A DNA stretch of 64,000 bases, taken from positions 24,818,441-24,882,440 of the forward strand of contig JABBOT010000003.1 of the NCBI GenBank assembly GCA_016165875.1, in the 5' to 3' direction. Positions 13,101 through 22,545 of this stretch are shown here, piece by piece; the first letter of the stretch is position 1, and each line of letters begins with the position of its first letter. The notes below the pieces were generated by a model, which had not been told where the DNA came from, did no database searches, and saw nothing but the letters and a program-made list of their open reading frames with translations. A program made the translations under genes and the position numbers. Origin of the DNA: Acanthopleura granulata (Eukaryota > Mollusca > Polyplacophora > Chitonida > Chitonidae).

Positions 13101-16100
13101 TCTGACACGTTTTTTGACGTGTTTTCTGCAGAGAGGATTATGATATAAATACGGTAAAAGGTAAAAGGGTAAAAGACAACGTCCAGTGAAAAACGATGCT
13201 TTTAATGACGTCAAATTTAGTATTTGAGTTATACATCAAAAACGAACGAATTAAACCCTATATCCTTTGACTTACAGCCTAAGCCTTATAATGTCATTTC
13301 CTTATCATTCGATTCGATGGGAAGAGACTTCCAGAACTCATTGCTGGCATCAAACTATGTCATGTATTGTTATCTTTACTACGTGTAGAATGAAACCATG
13401 ACTTGTGCACTGACCCAGGCCAACAACTCAAGCAATAGCTCACATCACAGAGTATTTAAAATTTTTTGCCATGCGAGTTGTTCTGATCAGCAGACACACA
13501 AATAACCTAAAATTTTGACCAGGACAAAGTTGATTTGCATGATTTAGAGAATTCCACTGACAACAGAAAAAATGTTATAGGCTTTATTTGAAAGAAATGG
13601 TTTCATCACAAAGAGTGATATCTTATGACATTTATTTATCTTTAAAAACAGCGCTTGATCGAAATTTTAAGGTCTTTTACAGTAGTATTTTCACCTAATG
13701 CATGGAAAATGAAAGTGAAGCCACTCCATGCAAAGAACTTGGAATGGGGAATAAGGCACCTTGTTCAAACGATGTGTGATAGTGAATTTGGATTTATCTA
13801 GACCTTATCCATCTAGTTATATCTGTTGATGTAAGCGTCCAAACTAACCTGATATAACCTGGTGAAGTAGGTCCTCTAGATCACCGGTGATCTTACTCTC
13901 GTAAAGACATTTGAACTCCGGTTCTTCCCACGTCGTCGAACTGTTACCAAAGGAATGGATACAAGAAGGTGATGTGATAATACATGTAGCCCTTTCCGAG
14001 AGCACATCGAGAAAGGCGGAATGTAAAAACAGTAAACTCAATCATTATATTTGAAGTCTGAAATTTAAGCAGTCCATTTTATAAGTAATAAAGTAATAAT
14101 ACTGTCTTTCGATTACAAAGTAGATTTTTGGGTGATTTTAAGTGTCACTAAGGGCTGGACTATTTCTTGTGATCTATCAATCCATATACCGTTGCCAAAA
14201 GTTAAACGAAGAAAGTAACTTTTTGGTGGTGGCAACTAACTTACATTTAATTATCCACATCGCACTCAAAAATATTTCTATTATACGACGGCCACTAGAA
14301 GGAAACCGCACAGAGCCCGGGGCCAACCCACGACCAACAGCAAGTTGCTGGCAGACCTTCCCACGTACGGCTGGAGAGGAAGCCAGCATGAACTGGACTG
14401 GCACTCTCAGCAACAGCATTGGTAAGAGACTCCTAGGTCATTACGCTTTGCTAGGGGACTTACCACCTCGGTCACTATGAAAAGAAACATTCTAAATGCA
14501 GACTCACGTGAAAAGGTAGAGTACGGTATACAAGACTCACCACTGTCGGGTGACTTTCCCAGTTGAAGGATCTGGACACGGGAGCTCCGCGCTAGATCCG
14601 TAGAGCGTCATAGGCCAGGTGAGTCCAGCTTTCAGCTCGCCTTTACATACACAGGTGGAGGCATCTGGAATTATTGAGCACAGCGTGAATGCAACGTATC
14701 ACGGAAATGTAACGTTTAGACATAGTCACATTGAAGGAAAAGAAAACAGTAAGTGTAATCTTGCTAATCTTGATAATCAAACAGGATCTGCCAGTAAGAG
14801 GTAACAGCCAATCAAAAAGCCACTTTCACAAAATTTACTTCCTAACTCGAATTCCTAGGAACTTTTTTCTGAAAAGAAGTTATCTAGTATTTAGCATCAT
14901 AGGGCAAAGTGACTTCCGACAAAAGTTATGAAAATTGCATTTACGAAGTTTTGTACGAAGTAGGAAGGTTGAATATACTGGCGCAATATGATCCACCCAA
15001 AACCAATATCATACTGGCGTGGGGTTGGTTTATTCGCTGTATAGGAGATGGTGGGAGAGGGGGTGGGGTGAAGATGTTGTGGACTAGGATTTTACAGAAT
15101 GTTATTTCGGCTTGGAATTTCAATCTGCGGAAAACAAAATGTTAAACATACATGTTCAAAATGGCAAGTCTCTGTCTTCCTGAAACCCTTGGCTGCATTT
15201 GCCTAGTCCATTGGACTTGAAGAAGGCTTCACTTCACTTGAAGTGAAATTAGTATTACTCTTAGGAAAATTAATAAAAATATATAAATGCATTTAATACA
15301 TAGCAAGAGAAAAGTTAATCACCCGAACTCGATAATATTGGCGCTTTAATGTCTGGGTGAAATTCTTCGACAGACTTATTCATACAAGACTTTTTTATAG
15401 CAACAATAAAATTATCATCATAATTTGTTCACCATTGTCATTGTTGCATAGCTCTTCGTTGCAGCAGATTCTACAGGAGTTTTTTGCACAGGTACATCTG
15501 CTGATACAGCCATTTCTTTCAGCACAATCCTTGGTGTAGAACACACGGCCACCTATCAGTTGAATGATGGACACACACGCCGACTGAAAAGTGAAATATT
15601 ACAGCAAATATTAAGGCCTGATGTTAAATGTCGTGAAATGTTGCGGCTATTCCGAATCAGCCTTAGCACCACGTTTAATGTAATGTGTAATGGAAAGCTG
15701 AAAGCGACTATAATATATGCAAATACACAGCTTCCTTCCGGATAAAAGTGTTATTACACTGATAAAGTGTTATGACTTTTGTTGCTACATTTTGATATTA
15801 CACTGCTGGTGACCTTGGCCCTGATCTAGACGCCGTGACGTCGTAAACGAAAGAGTTTGTTTTTACGACGTTCCAATCTGAGCTCACTGGGATGACGTCA
15901 TAATACAAGTCTAGTCAATTGCTATATTCCGACGTCACACAAGAAGACACGACGTCATACTAAACGTCCTCTATACCGGCACGCTATTTACAGGTCTTTG
16001 AAGGCCTGCAGCTAAAAGATTGCTTAAAAATTCTTTAAATACACAAAACCATGATATTGGTAAAGTATAAATAAATAGAATATTGCACAGTGATGGTTGA

Positions 16101-19100
16101 ATACCATAAATATTGTTCGAGTGTGAGGTGGAAATGATAACCCACGAGATGCACGGTGTTTGTCGTCATTTTCAAGAATCATTCACTTATAGGAAATGTT
16201 TATTGGTGTTGGAAACCCGGCTGTTCCTCACCGGAACTTGCCAGACACTTTACAAACACCCCCAATTTCGCATATAGGTGTCAACACAAGCACTTGTTGA
16301 TACCAATCCTCAGCTCTGATGAACGCTCAATAATCACCAGACCAATTTCCATAAATAGCGTTCAACACAAGCCACCAAAAAACTAAGAAAGTATAAAAAG
16401 TACGAAATTAGGACGGACTCATGTAAAGAAAAGCAGTCAATTCCCAATGATGTCGGACAACTTCGCTTTAACCGACTGTGCCCAAAGTAGGTCTAAATAA
16501 ATGACAGGTCAGTGTAAAATCCTACCTTCCTTCCGGCGCACCGTGTCTTCGTCATGCACTGTTCTTTATTTGTCACATTACGACACACATAACAGTCGAT
16601 CGCCTCGTCCGATTCACTACTGCCGCCGTCATCGGTCAAGCCTGGAGTCGTCGTCACGGACGCTGTGGGGCCGGTGGAGCCTTTGGAAGGAGAAGAAACC
16701 ATTGTTTCTGAGGGTCGAGACGCTGTTCTAGTTAATAATGAATCAGTGTTTGTTACTGAAGGTGAAGTTCCAGACGCATCTGGGGTCGGTTTTGTAGGTG
16801 CGTCCGTGACCGAGTTTGTGGGCGAATCAGTGATCGGCCTTGTGGGCGAATCAGTGACAGGTTTTGTATGCGCGTCCGTGACCGAGTTTGTGGGTGCATC
16901 AGTGATCGGCTTAGTGGGCGAATCAGTGACCGATTTGGTGGGCGCATCAGTGATCGGCTTTGTAGTCGCGTCCGTGACAGGCTTTGTAGGCACATCAATG
17001 CGCGTCTTTGTAGAAGCACCAGTTGGTCGGTTTGTAGGTGCATTAGTACGCGTCTTTGTAGGTGCACCAGTGACCGCTTTTGTGGGCGCATCAGTGACAG
17101 GCTTTGTAGGCGCATCAGTGACTGGCTTGGTGGGCGCATCAGTGACAGGCTTTGTAGGCGCGTTCGTGAACGCTTTTGTGGGTGTATCAGTGATCGGCTT
17201 TGTGGGCGAATCAGTGATTGGCTTTGTGGGCGAATCAGTGATCGGCTTTGTGGGCGCATCAGTGACTGGCTTGGTGGGTGCATCAGTGACAGGCTTTGTA
17301 GTCGCGTCCGTGACCGATTTTGTGGGCGAATCAGTGATCGGCTTTGTGGGCACATCAGTGACTGGCAATATGGGCGCATCAGTGATCGGTTTGGTGGGCG
17401 CATCAGTGACCGGTTTGGTGGGCGCATCAGTGACTGGCAATGTGGGGTCATCAGTGATCGCCATGGTGGGTGCATCAGTGACAGGCTTTCTAGTCGCGTC
17501 CGTGACCGAGTTTGTGGGAGAATCAGTGATCGGCTTTGTGGGCGAATCAGTGACAGGCTTCGTAGTCGCGTCCGTGACCGAGTTTGTGGGAGAATCAGTG
17601 ATCGGCTTTGTGGGCGCATCAGTGACCGGTTTGGTGGGCGCATCAGTGACAGGTAATGTGGGGCCATCAGTGACCGGCATGGTGGGCGCATCAGTAACTG
17701 ACTTAGTGGGTGCATCAGTGACAGGCTTTGTGGGTACATTGGTACGCGTCTTTGTAGGTGCACCAGTTGATTGGTTGGTAGGTGCATTAGTACGTGTCTT
17801 TGTAGGTGCACCAGTGGATGGCTTTGTAGGTGCATCAGTTCGCTTCTCTGTAGGTGCATCAGTGGGTGGCTTTGTAAATGAATCAGTCTCTCCTTTTGAA
17901 ACAGAATCATTTGTTTCTATAACAGAGAATGCCTGCATCTTGATTGCTAGAAAATCTTCTTCTTGTTTTTGTTACACAGGGTGTTAGGGGAAAACCCCCA
18001 GGTAAGTTGAATGTATGCATTACTATCCTGTTGTACAAGGAACTTCAGTGAATGTATAAACCAATGTCTAATGTTGTGATTTTCTAATGGTTTCTAATTC
18101 GGTTCAGTGTGAAGTTTTACAAAAAAAAACTCCCTGTGACTGTCAACAGCCTTTATTTCAACAGCTTCGCTTTATCAGCGTATGACGAAACATGTATAAC
18201 AAGAAAACAATATACCTGTACACTCAGACTTGATTGCACGCGGTAGTTTGGATACCTGGTCACATCGGAGGCCTGAGAGCAAAACGCTTTTGGATCCAGA
18301 CAGTCGCCCACTCCATTCACAGCTGCAGGTCTGCCCTTTGGCTTTTAGGGACCTACGAAGCCAATTAATATGCATTGCAACCATTAACAACATTAATTAA
18401 ACAATGTTTAAGAAAGTTGTAAGCTAACCTTCTGGCCGAACTATTTTCGAATGAAGATGAAACAGCTCAAACACACAAATCATACAGAAAAATCAGCGTT
18501 CAGAGGAAAAGTTTCCTCTAATATTAATCTGGCGAAAGTCTTCAAACTTGCAAAAACAATTAAGCTCATTAAGCCGTAGTCAGCTATAGATTTACTGGAT
18601 TACTCAATCGTTTGTTCATTTGTACATATATATTATTTAATTTTAAGAAACGGTGTATGAATGAAAATGGTTTCAACGCTATGTCCGTAAATTTATTTCT
18701 GGAAGTAAAGAACAGCATTTCGATCGACAAGTAAATCACGCACTCTACAAAAAGCAAGTACTTACACCACTTCCAGTTTTTTCAGTGCTGACAATACCGA
18801 AAAATCTATGGTTGTAAATTTGTTTTCTCCTAGATATCTGTCAAAATCAACAGCAACTTCAATGACTTTTTAGGTAAATAACACATACTTCACACAGATA
18901 TATATAATTGTCAGTGTTTGTCCCATGTAGGCCAATATCACACAAAAGGAAATCATTCATTTTACAGGCCATTCATTCACGACATTTTATCACGCATGTC
19001 AATCATGATTTTTTACATCATCTATGTAAAATCTATATTAATGTTCGAAAAGTAATGTACACATAACGTCCTGTCCAATTCCTGTGACAGAATACATTTT

Positions 19101-22100
19101 TGAATTCAGTTTCAATCGACACTGCTTCGTCTCAGGAAGTCAAGTATCTGGTGAAGGACGATTAACTCTGGATATCCAGATAACTCAGACAACCCAGATA
19201 ATGTGGCCGCCTTGAGGTTCGTAGACAAGCGAACTTGTTGGTGTGAGATACCAAGCTGCGGAGCATTTCGAAAACGCGCCTCACGGTTCACAAGAAGAAG
19301 AAAACCGTCCCCAACAACATCATGAACAACAGTCTCATAAAGGGTTGCTCTACGCAGCTGGATACAGCGTTATATATACCCTAGTTCTTCTAAATATCTG
19401 GTCTGAAGTTCTTAGTCAGTATACATCTAAATGTAAGAGGAACATCAGTTTCCTTTTCTCATATGGTTAGTCGATCTAAGGAAAAACATATCAATATCTT
19501 TACATTTTCGAGAAAAAAATGGAAAAGAAAAAAACCAGGGAACACCAAACAACTGAATAAATATAAACCAGCATAACATTCATGAAATGAAGGGGCCCAA
19601 AAACTTCCTTGTTAATGAGTCTTGTCTTTATCAACTTGAAACGCCCTTTCGATGATTTATTAGTGATATACGAATCACGATTGACGCTTAGATCCACTTC
19701 ACTTAACACCTTCCGTATTATTACAGGTTATTTACGCCGTATATAGACGGTATACGAGGGTGAAGGGAATAGGTCAGAGATCATAGGAAACCATTTGCAT
19801 TTCGTCATCAAGTACTGATGACACATCCCTTGATTGTTACAATCAGGGGTGGTGGATAATGTAACCCCTTGGTTAAGGTTTAGTGGTTTCTGGTGACAGG
19901 TATTAGATCACTCGGCCGCCAAAAACATTTTACTAAGAAATTACAAAGCTTTGAATGACATTTTTTTTGTTGGAAACGAATGTTTTATCTGGCACTGGTT
20001 TGATTCAATGGTTAAAAACTGTATACGGAGACAGTAGGAAGTTTACAGTGAGTGTATTTCCGCTTACAAATTTTTCAGTTGCGGCAGTGAACGTTTCCTA
20101 TCCGACCGAGACAGAGAGATGGTATGGATTTTGTTGCCTATCAAAGACCTGTAAACAGAAAATATGTCAACGGGGTAAACATTAAGCATGCATGACAATA
20201 CTGTTACTTGGACAAAGAATAAAACAAGGGTTTTGGTTACTGAAGGAGATTTGCTGTAAGGTTTCATAAAGAATCAAAATCATCAAAATGTTTCCAAACC
20301 AGGTTTTAATTTCAAAATGTGTCAAATAAAACTTTTGAAAGGCTTCAGTGTATTTGATGTAGTTGTTGTTACTTACAGACTCTCCAATTTCTGAAGGTTA
20401 GAAAACACCGAAAGATCAATTGTTTCTATGAGGTTGTAGTCCAGGTTCCTGTTAACAAGTGAAACGAAAAGCATTTAGACCGCGACATAACATCTACAGC
20501 TTCATAATGACTATATACACATATCTGACTCTTTATCACAGAATTCTTCATGATTGATATTAACTGACCACTGTGGTATGAGAAAATCAAATGTGGAATA
20601 CAAGTCCAACATTTCCTCTTGTGGGCTACTTTTACAACACAGGTTCCAGGTCCCGAATGGTATCCATATACCTTGAACTTCTTATATACAGGTACGTCAT
20701 GATTTCGGCTGGAAGTATTATCAATCTCTAACAACTTAAGCACTGCTCTGTTCGCTTCTAGTTTCTCTGTCATTTTGCACTGAAGTGCACAAGAAGTCCA
20801 GCTTCTCACTGGAGAGCACATGTAAATGTGTCTGATCATTCTAGGGTAGACGCACCACCATCAAATGGAAATGATTACTTGCTAAATAAAGTAGTAACAG
20901 GTTGAAAGTAAGACTTAAACACTTACAACGTAGATAAGTAGGACAGCTGTTGCCATGATTGATCCACTGATATATTCCTTATCTTGTTGCGCATGAGAGA
21001 CCTGTGAATTGTAAAATAATCCCACTCTCTTCACACAAGGAACTCCAAAACTATCATGTCAGAGCATACAGAAGGCCAGCTCGTTCCACATTGACAACGC
21101 TTAAATATAATTACTTTTCAAGTACAAAAATGTTACAAAACTTTAAATATATAGCACTAATGTGTTAACGAAGACATATACATTTCTAAATACTTACAGG
21201 TGTTGCAGTTTCCTAAGGTTGGTATAGTTCTGAAAGTTAAGGTCTGTCAGCTCATTGGTGTCCATAAATCTGTGAAAAGGAAATCGTTAACCCCACTTTA
21301 CTGCCATTTAACTAAACAATTAACCATTATAGCATGTATCATATGCTGGTGGTTTAGTATGAGGGACTCATATTAAAATTTGTATTTATCCTTTAGGTAA
21401 TTCAGCAACCTGCGGATGGGTTTCCCCAGAGCTCTGCCCGGTTTCCTTCCACCACAATGTTGATCGTCGTCGTATAAGTGAAATATTCTTGAGTACGGCT
21501 TAAAACACTAATCAAGCAAATGAATAAATAAATAAGTTTACGTAATATACACGTTTCAGTACTTGGTTTTTCAATTCCATTTTTCCAACTTATATTGACT
21601 TTCAAAAACTCCCGCGTTTGGTCAATGCTCCAGAATCATCCGGGCTTGAAGTACTGAAAAAGGCATTTGTTTTGGTACATGTATACAGGAATATTAGCCA
21701 AAGATGAAAGAGCTTCAATTTATCGATAAACAGACAAGTGGTTATGGATACTAACAAATACTTTATCGATATACACTGTAAAGCACTGGTTATGGAGTAG
21801 TTAGTATGGAAAAATGTTTTGGTATTTGTGCATGTGTAAAGGATTTGTGTGCATCTATGCAATTCCTTTATATACATACATCAGGAAAAGAATTGTACAT
21901 ATGTGCTAATAAAAAAGTACTTTAAACATGAACATAAATGTATACATATGAAGTGCAGATACAAATAACAGACATGCAAGTGTTGGGGAATACATGGCAG
22001 ATATACCAGTACTATTTATGTATATATCAGGGATATACGTACAATCTTTGGGCATGGATAATGGATTTACGTAGAATGTCCTGGTATACGCTCAAAATAT

Positions 22101-22545
22101 CTTCCGTTAAATCCGTTCTCTGAGTGATGACGGAATGCATTTTCGTCCATTTTAACGGACTAATCCGTTCCTAGTGGTGAATTAATCGGTAATAAGGAAG
22201 GAATTAAATCGTTATCAGGAATGGATTAATCCGTTAGATCGATGAATGTGCAATCCGTCATAACTATGTGTGTAACGGATACACGTGTAATGCTAATTCA
22301 GATATGTAGAGAAGATTTACGTACAGTGCTTGAGCCTTCGTTGGTATTCCTTCTGGGATGGCTTTCAGGTTCTGTCCTGGGCAATAAACGTTCTTTTTAT
22401 CACATTTGCACACTTCCGGGCAATGATTTCTTGGATTGTTTTCGTCCTGGTCAAAAAGCTGCCTGGGAAAGCTGAAATGACTGGACAAGCAGAGAGTTGT
22501 CCCCCATGCTGCCAGTAGGATGAGCCTTGATAAGAGAGTTGTCAT
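6751..22545 (-). CDS. Adhesion GPCR with LRR, mucin stalk, Ly6/uPAR-like, HRM, GAIN/GPS and 7TM (20 exons)
   Basis: Predicted plasma-membrane adhesion receptor of 1404 residues, assembled from 20 exons (listed separately) whose GT-AG sites and phases all chain without a break. Approximate residues: signal peptide 1-25, LRRNT 35-70, four LRRs 72-171, LRRCT 171-217, Thr/Pro-rich stalk 217-665, Ly6/uPAR-like module 668-738, HRM 745-815, GAIN 830-1107, GPS cleavage after Leu1107, 7TM about 1120-1378, short tail to 1404. The start is the ATG at 22545, in good context (ACCATGA), ahead of a hydrophobic leader. Family knowledge: the GPS self-cleaves and the freed N-terminus of the membrane fragment acts as a tethered agonist. 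The 7TM reads closest to ADGRG-type receptors, while LRR plus HRM recalls ADGRA, but no Ig domain or long PDZ-binding tail is present. Ligand and G protein cannot be inferred. The gene class is certain; the subfamily is not. Confidence 0.93.
7543..7621 (-). CDS. aGPCR exon 19: TM4 and extracellular loop 2
   Basis: A 79-bp exon encoding VPLVIVAVTIGVNQTGNYG. Acceptor TGTTCCAG (phase 1), donor GTAAGTTC (phase 2). Confidence 0.93.
7898..7940 (-). mobile_element. SINE family 1, truncated tail and core
   Basis: TTTATTTATTTGACTGGTTT then TATGCCGTACTCG. It lies in intron 18 beside the exon 18 donor. Confidence 0.75.
7959..8103 (-). CDS. aGPCR exon 18: TM3 and start of TM4
   Basis: HYFLLSSMAWMSIEAFYMYL carries the TM3 WMxxEAxxxY hallmark of class B2 receptors and continues to MLFGWG at TM4. 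Acceptor TTTCCTAG, donor GTAAGT, phase 0-1. A SINE fragment ends only about 20 bases beyond the donor. Confidence 0.95.
8489..8606 (-). CDS. aGPCR exon 17: intracellular loop 1 and TM2
   Basis: KLRRDTPSKILLNLCLALAC followed by VNVTFIIGIYAL is a TM2 close to ADGRG-type receptors (family knowledge). It ends with the Cys (ALCK) expected to pair with extracellular loop 2. Phase 2 in, 0 out. Confidence 0.94.
9094..9209 (-). CDS. aGPCR exon 16: Stachel end and TM1
   Basis: Encodes HPVVLTLLSYIGCAISFLA and the rest of TM1 (LVLTIIIYCLFR). Phase 0 in after TTCGCAG, phase 2 out before GTAGGG. Confidence 0.93.
9796..9936 (-). CDS. aGPCR exon 15: GPS autoproteolysis site
   Basis: 47 codons, phase 0-0. 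Contains CVFWD, WSSRGC, TICQCDHLTNFALLM: all four GPS cysteines and both tryptophans are present. The cleavage triad HL/T is intact, with the Thr codon at 9814-9816. The tethered-agonist peptide would begin TNFALLM. Acceptor TTTTCAG, donor GTGAGT. Confidence 0.96.
9937..10848. other. aGPCR intron 14
   Basis: Lies between the last GAIN-B exon and the GPS exon. An open frame at 10142-10423 (minus) is not an exon: exons 14 and 15 already join in phase to give a normal pre-GPS sequence. Confidence 0.7.
10849..11004 (-). CDS. aGPCR exon 14: GAIN-B
   Basis: 52 codons, phase 0-0. SRVVSVTIGNLTLTDLQDPV followed by MTFRH is the strand pair that precedes GPS in this family. Acceptor ATTACAG, donor GTAAGA. 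Confidence 0.92.
11402..11560 (-). CDS. aGPCR exon 13: GAIN-B
   Basis: 53 codons, phase 0-0. SVSLPATLFSG and RVSFILHENDTFFK match the beta-rich GAIN-B pattern. Acceptor GCACAG, donor GTAGGC. Confidence 0.9.
11758..11887 (-). mobile_element. SINE family 1, partial
   Basis: Tail, core (GGTGTTTTACGCCCCACTCA) and part of the body. It abuts the inverted repeat at 11888. Intron 12 of the aGPCR gene. Confidence 0.85.
11888..12024. repeat. Palindromic hairpin with ~36-bp arms
   Basis: Left arm 11888-11923 and right arm 11987-12024 are reverse complements (about 34 of 37 bases by eye; arm core TTAAACTTTTGAACCGAACT). The roughly 63-base loop contains a short direct duplication of GAATTCAAACATG. Confidence 0.88.
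12342..12504 (-). CDS. aGPCR exon 12: GAIN
   Basis: Encodes YLKTIDDFAAHVKL and ITLEADRKMVGKAS, continuing the GAIN domain. Acceptor ATTACAG, donor GTGAGT, phase 2 in and phase 0 out. Confidence 0.9.
12690..12816 (-). mobile_element. SINE family 1, partial
   Basis: Tail, core (GGTGTTTTACGCCGTACTTA) and GGCCAGCATTATGGTGG body. In intron 11, about 75 bases past the exon 11 donor. Confidence 0.88.
12891..13125 (-). CDS. aGPCR exon 11: GAIN subdomain A
   Basis: Helical region with SERIMELSARSSEF and FEKAVKIVTELLSLS, typical of the alpha-helical GAIN-A segment. Acceptor CTCTCTGCAG (phase 1), donor GTATGT (phase 2). Confidence 0.88.
13849..13991 (-). CDS. aGPCR exon 10: HRM end and linker
   Basis: Completes HRM (ATC, PSC and WEEPEFKC supply the remaining cysteines). 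The junction codon is Trp where HRMs usually have a Cys two or three residues away, so the exact acceptor (CGGAAAG) is slightly uncertain. Phase 1 out (TCA G before GTTAGT) fits exon 11. Confidence 0.82.
14258..14472 (-). mobile_element. SINE family 1, 5' part with tRNA head
   Basis: Body (GACGGCCACTAGAAGGAAAC) to head. The reverse complement of 14400-14455 begins TAGCAAAGCGTAATG, close to a pol III A box. In intron 9. Confidence 0.85.
14541..14664 (-). CDS. aGPCR exon 9: hormone-receptor motif (HRM), first half
   Basis: Encodes LKAGLTWPMTLYGSSAELPC and then PDPSTGKVTRQ. The pattern GxxWPxTxxGxxAxxPCP is diagnostic for HRM. Phase 1 in after ATTCCAG, phase 2 out before GTGAGT. Confidence 0.92.
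15433..15583 (-). CDS. aGPCR exon 8: Ly6/uPAR-like module, C-terminal part
   Basis: Phase 0 in, phase 1 out. Continues the cysteine-rich module of exon 7 and ends in CCNEELCNN, the CCxxxxCN signature of Ly6/uPAR three-finger domains. The two exons together give about 70 residues with 13 cysteines, more than the usual 8-10. Acceptor CTTTTCAG, donor GTGAAC. Confidence 0.85.
15735..16150 (+). mobile_element. CRE-rich dispersed element, copy A
   Basis: Shares a roughly 330-bp colinear sequence with 28600-29000, including GACGTTCCAATC, ATAATACAAGTCTAGTC and ATTGCACAGTGATGGTTGAA. It carries TGACGTCA at 15893-15900, TGACGTCG at 15836 and GACGTCA at 15931 and 15951. It lies in the aGPCR intron 7, between the mucin exon and the Ly6 exon. 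Confidence 0.85.
16526..17946 (-). CDS. aGPCR exon 7: mucin-like Thr/Pro repeat stalk plus start of Ly6/uPAR module
   Basis: A 1421-bp exon, by far the largest of the gene. About 45 copies of an 8-residue unit of the type TDAPTKPV (24 bp each) form a Thr/Pro/Ser-rich stalk that would be densely O-glycosylated; this is inferred from composition. It is followed by a Ser/Thr-rich linker and the first cysteines of the next domain (CYVCRNVTNKEQC). The acceptor TTTTCTAG (phase 1) keeps the frame from exon 6, whereas the nearby ATGCAG alternative would not. Donor AAG/GTAGGA, phase 0. The repeat array is probably length-polymorphic. Confidence 0.9.
16753..17870 (-). repeat. 24-bp in-frame coding minisatellite
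   Basis: Tandem array of a 24-bp unit inside the stalk exon. On the plus strand it reads as variations of GTGGGCGCATCAGTGACAGG. Variants alternate between TDAPT, TDSPT and TDATT units and are locally duplicated, the pattern expected of unequal exchange. Because 24 is a multiple of 3 the frame is never disturbed. Confidence 0.93.
18216..18352 (-). CDS. aGPCR exon 6: LRRCT cap
   Basis: Encodes the C-terminal LRR cap, with Cys residues in TCSCEW, LRCDQ and SEC. It enters in phase 2 after a CTTCGTAG acceptor and leaves in phase 1 (ACA G before GTATAT). The acceptor polypyrimidine tract is weak, but the phase fits. Confidence 0.85.
18766..18837 (-). CDS. aGPCR exon 5: leucine-rich repeat 4
   Basis: A 72-bp phase 2-2 exon encoding an LRR with the core LYLGENKFTTIDFSVLSAL. 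Acceptor TTGACAG, donor GTAAGTAC. Confidence 0.92.
18838..20376. other. aGPCR intron 5
   Basis: 1.5 kb A/T-rich intron between LRR exons 4 and 5. No further LRR exon or repeat recognised. Confidence 0.6.
20377..20448 (-). CDS. aGPCR exon 4: leucine-rich repeat 3
   Basis: A 72-bp phase 2-2 exon encoding an LRR with the core LNLDYNLIETIDLSVFSNL. Acceptor TTAACAG, donor GTAAGT. Confidence 0.92.
20927..21001 (-). CDS. aGPCR exon 3: leucine-rich repeat 2
   Basis: A 75-bp phase 2-2 exon encoding an LRR with the core LSLMRNKIRNI. It is one codon longer than the sister repeats. Donor GTAAGT, acceptor CACAG. Confidence 0.9.
21198..21269 (-). CDS. aGPCR exon 2: leucine-rich repeat 1
   Basis: A 72-bp symmetric phase 2-2 exon bounded by CACAG and GTAAGTA. 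It encodes one LRR (NELTDLNFQNYTNLRKLQ). Confidence 0.92.
21406..21534 (+). mobile_element. SINE family 1, partial
   Basis: Body, core (AAATATTCTTGAGTACGGCT) and an AATAAATAAATAAG tail. In intron 1 of the aGPCR gene, antisense to it. Confidence 0.87.
22100..22285. repeat. Cluster of ATCCGTT/AACGGAT motifs
   Basis: At least six copies of (TA)ATCCGTT or its complement in about 185 bases of aGPCR intron 1, irregularly spaced. Either a decayed tandem repeat or a factor-binding cluster. Confidence 0.5.
22325..22545 (-). CDS. aGPCR exon 1: signal peptide and LRRNT
   Basis: Begins at ATG 22545 and encodes a Leu-rich leader followed by a CPEVCKC...VYC LRRNT cap. The donor GTACGT directly after 22325 (phase 2) joins to exon 2 to give ALFMDTNEL, a good first LRR. 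A second GT four bases further on (GTAAAT) would break the frame. The 5' UTR and transcription start were not located. Confidence 0.88.

Noticed and set aside
16665..17987. 440-codon open frame on the plus strand across the receptor stalk exon, plus long frames in other phases on both strands
   Set aside because: A 24-bp repeat without stops keeps several frames open at once. Only the minus frame used here joins in phase to LRRCT upstream and to the Ly6 module downstream.
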